Assembly (NCBI GenBank): GCA_027587225.1
Contig: JAPDDQ010000035.1
Span: 1 to 64,000 of the forward strand
Origin: Solirubrobacter taibaiensis
GTDB lineage: Bacteria; Actinomycetota; Thermoleophilia; Solirubrobacterales; Solirubrobacteraceae
Reading direction: 5' to 3'
Length of the DNA: 64,000 bases
In this document: one piece after another, positions 42,986 through 50,405 of the stretch
How positions within the stretch are numbered: the first letter of the stretch is position 1
Layout of the letters: every line of letters starts with the position of its first letter
Notes under the pieces: generated by a model
What the model was told of the DNA's origin: nothing
Database searches by the model: none
The model's input: the letters and a program-made list of their open reading frames with translations, nothing else
Made by a program: the position numbers and the translations under genes

Positions 42986-43465
42986 ATGACCGCCGCCACC
43001 GGACGCATCATCACCGCCGTGCAGCGCGCGTTGACCGCGCCCGACCCGCTCGACGCGCTGGAGGCGCTGACGCACCTGCGGGGCGCGCTGGACGCCTTCG
43101 AGCGCGAGCAGGTGCGCCGTGCACTGGATCAGGGCGAGAGCTTCGCCGCGATCGCCCGCGCGGTGGGCATCACGCGCCAGGCCGCGCACCGGCGCTACCG
43201 CAACCTCACGATCGAGGCACCGGCCTACACGCCGCGGATGCTGCGGGCGCTCCAGCTCGCGCGGGCCGAGGCGGCGCGGGTGGACGCGGAGACCGTCGAG
43301 GTCGAGCACCTCGCCCGCGTGCTCGCGGGACGCGCGATCTCGGTGGCGTCGAACGAGGGTCCGACGCGCATCGGGCCGCGACTCCGCGAGATCCTGCGCG
43401 AGATCGAACGACCCGTCGACTGCGACGACGTACGCCGCGCGATCCACGCGGCGAGCGTGGTCTAG
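42986..43465 (+). CDS. HTH protein with Clp-N-like C-terminal part
   Basis: A 159-residue protein. Residues about 40-75 (AIARAVGITRQAAHRRYRNL) form a helix-turn-helix of the resolvase/sigma-4 style preceded by FEREQVRRALDQGESF. The second half (MLRALQLARAEAARVDAETVEVEHLARVLAG) resembles one repeat of the Clp amino-terminal domain. It may therefore be a small DNA-binding regulator with a peptide-sensing or protein-contact tail. The ATG at 42,986 begins the recognisable region. It is followed by a convergent micro-ORF with an HQY motif. Confidence 0.65.
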   Translation: MTAATGRIITAVQRALTAPDPLDALEALTHLRGALDAFEREQVRRALDQGESFAAIARAVGITRQAAHRRYRNLTIEAPAYTPRMLRALQLARAEAARVDAETVEVEHLARVLAGRAISVASNEGPTRIGPRLREILREIERPVDCDDVRRAIHAASVV

Positions 43466-43473
43466 GTCTGGGT

Positions 43474-43626
43474 CTACTTACCCGGGCACGCGATGAGCGA
43501 CATCGCCACGAGCTCACGCTGGGTGAGCGGGCGACGCTGGTCGGCGACCGGCTGAGCCGGTGCCGCGACTTCGCGTACCTGGGGGACCGAGTATTGATGC
43601 GGCGAGGTGGACAACCCGACGTTCAT
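43474..43626 (-). CDS. Small ORF of 50 residues (HQY-motif peptide), probably leaderless
   Basis: I translated this frame codon by codon. It begins MNVGLSTSPHQYSVPQVREV, continues through an Ala/Pro/Gln-rich middle (AAPAQPVADQ) and ends ELVAMSLIACPGK. Third positions are mostly G or C. There is no ribosome binding site, but a promoter-like pair TTGACC-17-TAGCGT ends nine bases before the ATG, which would give a leaderless or near-leaderless transcript. The N-terminal HQY-x-V-P-x-V-x-E matches the 17-residue ORF at 32,997-33,050. No known family was recognised; a peptide precursor or a small regulatory protein are possibilities. Confidence 0.6.
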   Translation of the reverse strand: MNVGLSTSPHQYSVPQVREVAAPAQPVADQRRPLTQRELVAMSLIACPGK

Positions 43627-43635
43627 GATGCGAGG

Positions 43636-43664
43636 ACGCTAGCCGGACCACTGCGACCGGTCAA
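43636..43664 (-). promoter_or_regulatory. Sigma-70-like promoter for the 50-residue HQY ORF
   Basis: On the minus strand TTGACC (43,659-43,664) is separated by 17 bases from TAGCGT (43,636-43,641). The expected transcription start falls within a few bases of the ATG at 43,626. Confidence 0.55.
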
Positions 43665-43720
43665 GCGAAAGTTGCCTAGCTTCGGTACGACAATCGTCCA
43701 AACGGGTTATTCGGGAAGTC

Positions 43721-44479
43721 ATGTCTCTCTCAGTTCTGATCGCGGGCGCCACCGGTTGGACCGGCGCTCCGCTCGTTGAAGCGGTCGTCGCCGCCGACGA
43801 TCTCGAGCTCGCCGGCGGGATCGCGCGCCGTGGCGGCGCGACGTTCAGCGCGGTTGACGAGGCGCTCGCCGCCACCTCCGCCGACGTGTTCGTCGACTAC
43901 ACGAGCGCCGCAGTCGTTCGCGAACACGTGGATGCGGCGCTGGCCGCTGGGCTGCACGTGGTGGTCGGGTCCTCCGGGCTCTCCGAGCAGGACTTCACGG
44001 AACTCGACGAGGCCGCCCGCGCCGCCGGGCGCGGCGTCATCGCCGCGGGCAACTTCTCCGTGCTGGCGGCGACGCTCCTGCACGCGGCGACCGTCGCCGC
44101 GCAGCACGTCGAGCACTGGGAGGTGCTCGACTACGGATCGTTCGGCAAGCCGGACGCACCAAGCGGTACGTCGAGGGAGCTCGCCGAGCGATTGGCTGAC
44201 ATCCACCCGCCCGCTCCGGCGACGCACGACGCCGATCTCATCGGCCCGCCCGAGGCCCGCGGCGCGAACGTCGCGGGCACCCGGATCCACTCCCTGCGGC
44301 TGCCGTCGTACTCGCTCTCGACCGAGGCCGTGCTCGCCACGCCGCACGAGCGCCTGCACATCCGTCACGAGGCCGGTACGTCCGCCGAGCCCTACATCGC
44401 GGGCACGCTGCTCGCGATCCGGCGTGTCCCGGAGGTCACTGGGGTGCTTCGGGGTCTGGATCGTCTGCTGTTCGGCTGA
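43721..44479 (+). CDS. dapB: DapB-like dihydrodipicolinate reductase homologue
   Basis: A 252-residue protein with the DapB fold. The N-terminal loop is GATGWTG (canonical GxxGxxG), VDYTSAAVVREHVDAAL follows, VGSSGL replaces the usual GTTG, and AAGNFSVLA and KPDAPSGTS are clear DapB blocks. The catalytic His pair before the Lys motif is missing: DYGSFGKPDAPSGT stands where HHxxK normally occurs, leaving only the Lys (residue 143). It may be a lineage variant of the lysine-pathway enzyme or a relative with another substrate. Its 3' end overlaps the convergent hypothetical gene by 44 bases. Confidence 0.75.
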   Translation: MSLSVLIAGATGWTGAPLVEAVVAADDLELAGGIARRGGATFSAVDEALAATSADVFVDYTSAAVVREHVDAALAAGLHVVVGSSGLSEQDFTELDEAARAAGRGVIAAGNFSVLAATLLHAATVAAQHVEHWEVLDYGSFGKPDAPSGTSRELAERLADIHPPAPATHDADLIGPPEARGANVAGTRIHSLRLPSYSLSTEAVLATPHERLHIRHEAGTSAEPYIAGTLLAIRRVPEVTGVLRGLDRLLFG

Positions 44480-44993
44480 GGTCCAGCGCCGCCGACAGCG
44501 CGCGGGCGACCTGCTCGCGCGAGCGCGCCTTCACGGCGCCGCCGATCGCTTCGCGCCACGTGTCCTCGTCCACCGCGGCGGGCTCCAGGCCGAGATCTCG
44601 CAGCACCAGCGCGTGATCGACGTGCGGTGAGATGGTCTCGGCGCGGCGGCGCGCGGCGAGGTGCTGGGCGCGATGCAGTGGCATCCGGCCCTCCTCGGCG
44701 GAGAACTCGAGCAGGTCGCCGGCGACGAGCGGCACCGCGCGGCGGGCGCAGCGCTCCCACGGTGCGTCGGCGGCCGAGTCCACGACGACCTGGCGCACGA
44801 CGCGCCAGCCCGCGTGATGGGACTCGCAGCGCGCGACGAGGAACCGGGCCAGCGACTCGGCGAGCATCGGCGCATCGGGCCCGGACCCGTAGTTGTCCAG
44901 GTGCCGCAGCGCCTCTCCGACCGATCGTCCGCTCTCCACCGCCCGCGCGAGCTCCCGCGCGGTGCGTCGTGGTGGGCGGTGTGGAGCGGTCAT
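44436..44993 (-). CDS. Hypothetical protein
   Basis: A 185-residue, Ala/Arg-rich soluble protein starting MTAPHRPPRRTARELARAVESG. Predicted helices (EALRHLDNYG, AESLARFLVARCESHHAGWRVVRQVVVDSA) and an acidic end DDPDPEAPQ are visible, but no family motif. ATG 44,993 was preferred over 45,041 because GGAGGGGGA precedes it and the longer form crosses into the divergent gene. It lies head-to-head with a glycolipid-binding-type gene, 25 bases apart. Confidence 0.6.
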   Translation of the reverse strand: MTAPHRPPRRTARELARAVESGRSVGEALRHLDNYGSGPDAPMLAESLARFLVARCESHHAGWRVVRQVVVDSAADAPWERCARRAVPLVAGDLLEFSAEEGRMPLHRAQHLAARRRAETISPHVDHALVLRDLGLEPAAVDEDTWREAIGGAVKARSREQVARALSAALDLSRTADDPDPEAPQ

Positions 44994-45018
44994 TCCCCCT
45001 CCATGGAAGCATGCGTGC

Positions 45019-45591
45019 ATGCACTTCGCCGACCCGCCCACGCAGGTCGCGTGGCGTCACAAGGACCTCCGCGAAGGATTCGAGGTGGTTTTCATCGAGC
45101 CGCGCTGGACCGTCGAAGGCGCGACGACCGCCGTCGAGGACGGCGAGGCGTTCGCCGTGCAGTACGCGATCGACCTGTCACCGGACTGGATCACGCGCTC
45201 CGCGCGCGTGGCGAGCTTCGGCCGCGAGGTCCACCTCCACGCCGACGGCGACGGCGCCTGGCAGGTGGAGGGAAAGCCCGTGCCGGAGCTCGACGGCATC
45301 TTCGACGTGGACCTCGAGTCCTCGTCGTTCACCAACGCGTTCCCCGTCCACCGGCTCGAGCTTGCGGTGGGCGAGTCGAGTGACGCGCCCGCGGCGTGGG
45401 TGCGCTTCTCGACGCTCGCCGTCGAGCGGCTCGAGCAGCGCTACACGCGCCTGCCGGACGACGAGGCCGGGCGGGCGCGCTTCGACTACTGGTCGCCGGA
45501 CCTGCAGTGCGAGTTGGTCTACGACGAGTCCGGGCTCGTGCTCGACTATCCGGGCATCGCTACACGCGCCGGCGCACCCAGAACAACGTGA
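45019..45591 (+). CDS. Putative glycolipid-binding family protein
   Basis: A 190-residue protein matching the putative glycolipid-binding family (formerly DUF1089): QVAWRHKDLREGFEVVFIEP, AVQYAIDLSPDWITRSARVAS, PELDGIFDVDLESSSFTNAFPVHRLEL and RFDYWSPDLQCELVYDESGLVLDYPGI occur in the expected order. Its molecular function is not established; related proteins were linked to glycolipid binding in Pseudomonas. The ATG at 45,019 fits the conserved start. The 3' end overlaps the ABC permease gene on the other strand by 32 bases. Confidence 0.8.
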   Translation: MHFADPPTQVAWRHKDLREGFEVVFIEPRWTVEGATTAVEDGEAFAVQYAIDLSPDWITRSARVASFGREVHLHADGDGAWQVEGKPVPELDGIFDVDLESSSFTNAFPVHRLELAVGESSDAPAAWVRFSTLAVERLEQRYTRLPDDEAGRARFDYWSPDLQCELVYDESGLVLDYPGIATRAGAPRTT

Positions 45592-46570
45592 GGCCGAACA
45601 GACCGCCGGAGAGCGCGAGGAAGCCGATCGTCTCGACCGCCTGCAACGTCCAGTAGCGATCCGCGGGCTGGTACGTCACGCGCTGGCGGTAGCCGAGGTC
45701 GGCGAAGCGCTTGAAGCACGCCGGATCGGCGATCGGCCGCATCTTCTCCACGTCCGGGCGCACGCAGTCCGGCAGCCAGGTGGGGAACGTGCTCGTCACG
45801 TTGCCGTCGCCGTCCACCGTCTCGTTGGAGATCATCCACGCGCCCGGCGCAGCGAGCCGGACGCCCAGCTCGACCACCTCCCCACCTGGGCCCGACATCA
45901 TGAAGCCGCCGAGGTTCTCCGGCGTGACCGTGATGGTCTTGACGACCGGGTCCAGGTGCGCGCGCACGAGCGGCGGCACCGCGAGCTGGACGAGCGTGAA
46001 GACGACCGCGGTGACGGCCATCGCGGCGACGGTGCGGCGGATCAGCGTGCCGGCGAGCACGCCGACCGCGAACGCGAACACGAAGTAGCCGATCGGGGCG
46101 ATCCCGCGGGAGATGAACAGCGGCGGGCCCACGCGCGAGGACCCGACGATGCCCTGCGCCTCCTGGCCCGCGATCTGCGCGTCGTCGATCGGGCCCGCCC
46201 ACCAGGTGAGCAACAGGCCGAGGGCGCCGGCGACGACCATCGCGGTGACGGCGATCAGCCCGACCTTGATCAACAGCCAGCGCGTGCGGGTGACGCTCTG
46301 GTTCCACACGAGCCGGTGCGTTCCGGCCTCGAGCTCGCGCGCCACCAGCGGCGCGCCCCAGAACATGCCGATCACCGCCGGGGCGAGCATCATCGCGATG
46401 GTCACGAAGGTGTAGATCTGCACGTCGCCGCGTTTGTTGCTGAGGAACTCCAGCGCCTGATCGCCGGCCGCGGGCACGCCGGCGGCGAACAGCATCAGCG
46501 CGAGCAGCACGGCGGCGCCGAAGACGACCGCGGCCGGGAAGCGGAACTGCCGCCACGTGAGCCAGATCAT
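45560..46570 (-). CDS. ABC transporter permease
   Basis: A 336-residue ABC-2-type permease with about six membrane helices. A large extracytoplasmic loop lies between the penultimate and last helices (about 215-310), including two Cys (CVRPDVEKM, DPACFKRF). MIWLTWRQFRFPAAVVFGAAVLLALML and the ELEAGTHRLVWNQSVTRTRWLLIK block are typical of the permeases paired with YtrA-type GntR regulators. It is the third gene of a gntR-ATPase-permease operon. The ATPase stop overlaps its start by four bases. The exported substrate is unknown. Confidence 0.88.
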   Translation of the reverse strand: MIWLTWRQFRFPAAVVFGAAVLLALMLFAAGVPAAGDQALEFLSNKRGDVQIYTFVTIAMMLAPAVIGMFWGAPLVARELEAGTHRLVWNQSVTRTRWLLIKVGLIAVTAMVVAGALGLLLTWWAGPIDDAQIAGQEAQGIVGSSRVGPPLFISRGIAPIGYFVFAFAVGVLAGTLIRRTVAAMAVTAVVFTLVQLAVPPLVRAHLDPVVKTITVTPENLGGFMMSGPGGEVVELGVRLAAPGAWMISNETVDGDGNVTSTFPTWLPDCVRPDVEKMRPIADPACFKRFADLGYRQRVTYQPADRYWTLQAVETIGFLALSGGLFGLTLFWVRRRV

Positions 46571-47442
46571 CGGACCGCCTCCAGCGCGCGCGGCTCAGCG
46601 GCGGTAGGCCGCTCCATGTAGGCGAGCACGATGTCCTCCAGCGAGAGCTTGCCGACCGTCCACGCGGGGTCGGCGATCGGCCCGTCGTAGCGGACGACCA
46701 TCGTCGACTGCACGTCGGTGTGGCGGGCGCTGACGAGCTCGCCGGGGTGGCCGAGGTCGCGCGGGCCGGAGAGGCGCACGTGCGAACCGACGATGTCGTC
46801 CATGTCCCCCGCGAGCCGCACCCGCGAGCCGACGAGCACCACGAGGTAGTCACACGTGCGCTCGAGGTCGGAGACGAGGTGCGAGGAGAGGATCACGCTC
46901 AGCTCGTGTTCGGCGACGGCTTCCATCAGGTCTTGCAGGAACTCGCGCCGCGCGAGCGGATCGAGTGAGGCGACCGGCTCGTCGAGGATCAGCAGCTGCG
47001 GGCGCTTCGCGATCCCGAGCGTGAGCGCGAGCTGCGCGCGCTGACCGCCCGAGAGCTTGCGGGCGCGCTGATCCAGCGGCAGCCCGAGGCGCTCCACGCG
47101 AGCGCGCGCGAGATCGTCGTCCCACCCCGGGTTCAGCGCCGCGCCGAGCCGCAGGTGCTCGCCGACCGTCATGCCGGCGTACGTCGGCGTGTCCTGTGCG
47201 ACGTAGCCGACCTTCGCGAGCTGCTCCGGGCCGGAGGCGGGCGCGCCACCGAGCACCTCGATCGTGCCGCTCGTCGGCGCGAGCATCCCGACCGCGAGGT
47301 TGAGCAGCGTGCTCTTGCCGGCGCCGTTCGGGCCGACGAGCCCGACGACGTGGCCCGCGGGCACCTCCAGCGTGCAGTCGTCGAGCGCCGTACGACGCCC
47401 GTAGCGCTTGGTCAGCCCGTTCGCGCGCAGCACCGTGTTCAT
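46567..47442 (-). CDS. ABC transporter ATP-binding protein
   Basis: A 291-residue ATPase. Walker A GPNGAGKST, signature LSGGQRAQLALTLG, Walker B LLILDEPVASLDP and the switch His in ILSSHLVSDLER are intact. A C-terminal extension of about 80 residues follows the ATPase core. It works with the permease downstream. The start lies in the stop of the gntR gene (four-base overlap), so all three are coupled. Such systems often give resistance to membrane-active compounds and are induced by them. Confidence 0.95.
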   Translation of the reverse strand: MNTVLRANGLTKRYGRRTALDDCTLEVPAGHVVGLVGPNGAGKSTLLNLAVGMLAPTSGTIEVLGGAPASGPEQLAKVGYVAQDTPTYAGMTVGEHLRLGAALNPGWDDDLARARVERLGLPLDQRARKLSGGQRAQLALTLGIAKRPQLLILDEPVASLDPLARREFLQDLMEAVAEHELSVILSSHLVSDLERTCDYLVVLVGSRVRLAGDMDDIVGSHVRLSGPRDLGHPGELVSARHTDVQSTMVVRYDGPIADPAWTVGKLSLEDIVLAYMERPTAAEPRALEAVR

Positions 47443-47828
47443 GCGACTGCCCTCATCTCACTGCGAAACGTGTCCAGGAAGAGCGCCTCGATGCTCTCTT
47501 CGTCGAGGCCGGCGGTGCGAGCCTTGCCGAGCCAGCGGCGCAGGTCCTGCCGCAGCGGGCCGTGGGCGGCGAGCGTCGTGTCCGCGAGCGTGCGCGTGAC
47601 GAACGTGCCGACGCCCGGGCGGGCGGCGACGAGGCCCTCGTGCTCGAGCTCGCGATAGGCCTTGAGCACGGTGTTCGGGTTGATGGCCAGCGCGGCCACG
47701 ACGTCCTTGACCGTCGGGAGTTGGTCCCCTTCGTTGAGCAGGCCCAGGCGCAACGCGTGCCGGACCTGCCGGACGATCTGCTGATACGGCGAGAGGCCGG
47801 AGCCGCCGTCGAGGTGGAACTCAATCAT
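47439..47828 (-). CDS. GntR-family regulator, YtrA subfamily
   Basis: A 129-residue repressor. The winged helix-turn-helix is clear: SPYQQIVRQVRHALRLGLLNEGDQLPTVKDVVAALAINPNTVLKAYRELEHEGLVAARPGVGTFV. The short C-terminus lacks a large ligand domain, which defines the YtrA subfamily. A 24-base inverted repeat covers its start codon, suggesting autorepression. The other two operon genes are an ABC ATPase and permease. It is divergent from the M1 peptidase. Confidence 0.93.
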   Translation of the reverse strand: MIEFHLDGGSGLSPYQQIVRQVRHALRLGLLNEGDQLPTVKDVVAALAINPNTVLKAYRELEHEGLVAARPGVGTFVTRTLADTTLAAHGPLRQDLRRWLGKARTAGLDEESIEALFLDTFRSEMRAVA

Positions 47829-47850
47829 TGTGCTAGCAAGCTAGCACAAT
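47827..47850. promoter_or_regulatory. Probable GntR operator over the gntR start
   Basis: A near-perfect 24-base inverted repeat, arms ATTGTGCTAGC and GCTAGCACAAT around AA. It overlaps the ATG of the gntR gene and occupies the divergent promoter region toward the M1 peptidase. No Shine-Dalgarno sequence precedes the gntR start, so the transcript may be leaderless and the operator would sit at the promoter. Confidence 0.8.
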
Positions 47851-47908
47851 AGTTCGTTGCCTTGACGCGAGTGAGATGCTCGGCCCAACACACCTGGAGG
47901 GGGTCGTT

Positions 47909-49753
47909 ATGAGAGGGCTGGTGGCGCTCGCGAAGCGCCAGAGCGGTTGGGTCGTCGCGACGGCGTCGCTCGCTGCCGTCGGGGGCATGTGGATCGCCGG
48001 CTACGGCGCGGAAGGCGCAGACACGCCCGCGCCCAAGGCCGCGTCGGTGGCCGCGGCGCCACCCGGCCCCTGCCTGCAAGGCGCGGGCGACCTGGGCGAC
48101 ACGTACTACGCGGGGATCGGCAACGGCGGCTACGACGTCAGCCACTACGACCTGAACCTCAAGTACAACCCGGACACGAAGTGGCTCGACGGCAAGGCGA
48201 CGATCACCGCTTCTGCGACGCAGCACCTGTGCCGGTTCAACCTCGACCTGCGCGGGCTGACGGTGTCCTCGGTGAAGGTCGACGGCGTGAGCGCGTCGTT
48301 CGTGCGCGACGGACGAGAGCTGATCATCACGCCGCCGACGCCGCTGCTGCCCTCCACCGGCTTCGTGGTCGAGGTCCTGTACGCCGGCGAGCCGGGGCCC
48401 GCCCCGCGTGACCCGGACGGCTTCCTCGACGGCTGGAACTACACCGAGTACGGCGCCTACACGTCGACGCCGCCGCAGGGCGCGGACACCTGGTACCCGA
48501 ACAACAACACGACCAACGACAAGGCCGCGTTCACGTTCACCGTCACCGTCCCGGCCGACCGCCAGGTGATGTCGAACGGCATCTTGGTGAGCAACACGAT
48601 CAACGAGGCCGCCGGCACGTCCACGTGGGTGTGGGACGCGCCCGACCCGATGGCGACCTACCTCGCCACGCTGCAGATCGGCAAGTACACGATCCAGCGC
48701 TACACGACGCCGGGCGGCCTCCCGATCATCAACGGCATCCGGCCGGACCAGCTGACCGCGCAGGCGCAGGCGCGGCTGGACACGATCCCCGCGATCCTGG
48801 ACTTCTTCGGCGAGAAGTTCGGCCCGTACCCGTTCGTGGCGAGCGGCGCGATCGTCGACCGGGTCGACGCCGGCTACCAGATGGAGCAGCAGACGCGGCC
48901 GATCTTCACCAGCGCCAACGGGCTGAGCGCGTTGGCGCATGAGCTCGCGCACCAGTGGTGGGGCGACAGCGTCGCGTGGCGGCGCGCCCGCGACGTGTGG
49001 TTGAGCGAGGGCTTCGCGACGTTCGCAGCGTGGATGTGGACCGAGAACACCGGCGGCATCACCGCGAAGCAGGCGTTCCTGAACAGCTACAACCGCACCG
49101 GCACGTTCTGGAACAACACGGTCTTCGACCCCGGCGTCGTGAACCAGTACCAGAGCGCGACCGTCTACCAGCGCGGCGCCCAGACGCTGCAGGCGCTGCG
49201 GCAGCGGATCGGCGACGAGAAGTTCTTCAACACGCTCCGCGCCTTCCACTCGACGTTCAAGGGCTCGGTGGCCGAGACGCAGGACTTCGTCGCCATCGCC
49301 CAGCGCGAGTCCGGCGAGGACCTGCGTGACTTCTTCAAGCAGTGGCTCTACACGCCGGGCAAGCCGGCCGAGCCGTACTGCTACTGCACGTCCACCCCGG
49401 GCAACGTCGGCGGCACGGTGCCGGCGACGCTGGCCCTGACGCTCGGCACCGCCACGTTCGAGCCGTTCACGCCGGGTGTGGAGAAGGAGTACACGGCGTC
49501 CACGACGGCGACGGTCACCTCCACCGCCGCCGACGCGAAGCTGTCCGTCTCAGAGCCGGGGAACATGACCAACGGCGCGTTCTCGCTGCCGGAGCCGCTG
49601 CGGATCGAGTTCTCCAAGTCGACCTGGACCGGACCGGTGTCCAACGACGTCGTCACTGTCACCGCCAAGCAGCGCATCAAACCCACCGACGCGCTGCGGA
49701 CGGGCACCTATTCGAAGACGGTGACGTTCTCGCTGAGCACTACGCAGCCGTGA
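47909..49753 (+). CDS. Secreted M1-family metallopeptidase
   Basis: A 614-residue gluzincin aminopeptidase. The N-terminus is a signal peptide or anchor (WVVATASLAAVGGMWIAGYGA). The beta-sheet domain contains WNYTEYGAYTSTPPQGADTWYPNN, and GYQMEQQTRP replaces the classic GAMEN exopeptidase motif. HELAH at 344-348 plus Glu367 (LSEGFATF) bind zinc. GAQTLQALRQRIGDEKFF follows. A C-terminal beta-rich domain (about 500-614) ends the protein. The ATG at 47,909 is preferred because GGAGGGGG lies six bases upstream. Confidence 0.93.
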   Translation: MRGLVALAKRQSGWVVATASLAAVGGMWIAGYGAEGADTPAPKAASVAAAPPGPCLQGAGDLGDTYYAGIGNGGYDVSHYDLNLKYNPDTKWLDGKATITASATQHLCRFNLDLRGLTVSSVKVDGVSASFVRDGRELIITPPTPLLPSTGFVVEVLYAGEPGPAPRDPDGFLDGWNYTEYGAYTSTPPQGADTWYPNNNTTNDKAAFTFTVTVPADRQVMSNGILVSNTINEAAGTSTWVWDAPDPMATYLATLQIGKYTIQRYTTPGGLPIINGIRPDQLTAQAQARLDTIPAILDFFGEKFGPYPFVASGAIVDRVDAGYQMEQQTRPIFTSANGLSALAHELAHQWWGDSVAWRRARDVWLSEGFATFAAWMWTENTGGITAKQAFLNSYNRTGTFWNNTVFDPGVVNQYQSATVYQRGAQTLQALRQRIGDEKFFNTLRAFHSTFKGSVAETQDFVAIAQRESGEDLRDFFKQWLYTPGKPAEPYCYCTSTPGNVGGTVPATLALTLGTATFEPFTPGVEKEYTASTTATVTSTAADAKLSVSEPGNMTNGAFSLPEPLRIEFSKSTWTGPVSNDVVTVTAKQRIKPTDALRTGTYSKTVTFSLSTTQP

Positions 49754-50345
49754 GGGCGAGCCGGCAGTTGAGGCACTCGACGAGGTGAGCTTCGACGTGT
49801 GTGCGTGAGCGGCGGACGGGCCGGCACCGCGGTGTCGGCTCGTCCGCGGCCACGATGTGGACGAGCGCGCTCCACGCTCGTGCGTGGCGCTTCTCGTACT
49901 GGTAGACGGAGAGGCCCAGCGCGGCCGCGATCTCGCGCCGCGGAGCGTCGGCCAGGTGGCGGCGGCGCAGCACCTCGCCGTACTGCGCCGGGAGCCGCCG
50001 CAGCGCGCGGTGCACCGTGCGATGGGCGAGCTCGCGCTCGAAGTCGTCGGTCTCGGGAGGCGCCGCGACCGTCTCGTCGAGCGCGACGAACGTCCGCGGC
50101 GTGCGCCGCCCGTCCCGTGCGCGCCGAAAGTCCTCCGCGCGGTTGAGCACCACGCGCCCGAACCACGCGAACATAAAGAGGGACTGTCCCTCTTTATGTT
50201 CGGGCAGTTTGCCGGCGACCGCGAGGAGCGCCTCGGACACGACGTCCTCGGCGTCCTCGCGGGTCAGGGTGCCGCCGAAGCGGGCGAGTACGAGCTGTTC
50301 GTAGCGACCGCGCTCGGCGGCCAGGCGGATGAGCTGGGGAGGCAT
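49740..50345 (-). CDS. ECF-like RNA polymerase sigma factor with a zinc-motif tail
   Basis: A 201-residue sigma-70-family protein. Region 2 includes REDAEDVVSEALLAVAGKL and WFGRVVLNRAEDFRR. Region 4 has ALRRLPAQYGEVLRRRHLADAPRREIAAALGLSVYQYEKRHARAW. Two oddities stand out. Residues 49-59 (EHKEGQSLFMF) are encoded by an interspersed palindrome inserted in frame in region 2. The tail HVEAHLVECLNCRLAL carries HxxxCxxC (His187, Cys191, Cys194), the pattern of zinc-binding anti-sigma proteins. The start at ATG 50,345 is uncertain; GTG at 50,390 is possible. Its stop region overlaps the M1 peptidase end by 14 bases. Confidence 0.8.
   Translation of the reverse strand: MPPQLIRLAAERGRYEQLVLARFGGTLTREDAEDVVSEALLAVAGKLPEHKEGQSLFMFAWFGRVVLNRAEDFRRARDGRRTPRTFVALDETVAAPPETDDFERELAHRTVHRALRRLPAQYGEVLRRRHLADAPRREIAAALGLSVYQYEKRHARAWSALVHIVAADEPTPRCRPVRRSRTHVEAHLVECLNCRLALTAA
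50168..50202. repeat. Interspersed palindrome copy 3, inside the sigma-factor gene
   Basis: 35 bases with 17-base perfect arms (left arm CGAACATAAAGAGGGAC) around one unpaired T. Translated on the minus strand as part of sigma region 2 without breaking the frame. Confidence 0.92.
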
Positions 50346-50405
50346 GACCTCACGATCCGCGATCCGCCGCCCGCCGACTTCAGGGGCCACCCTGATCCGT
50401 GCCCT

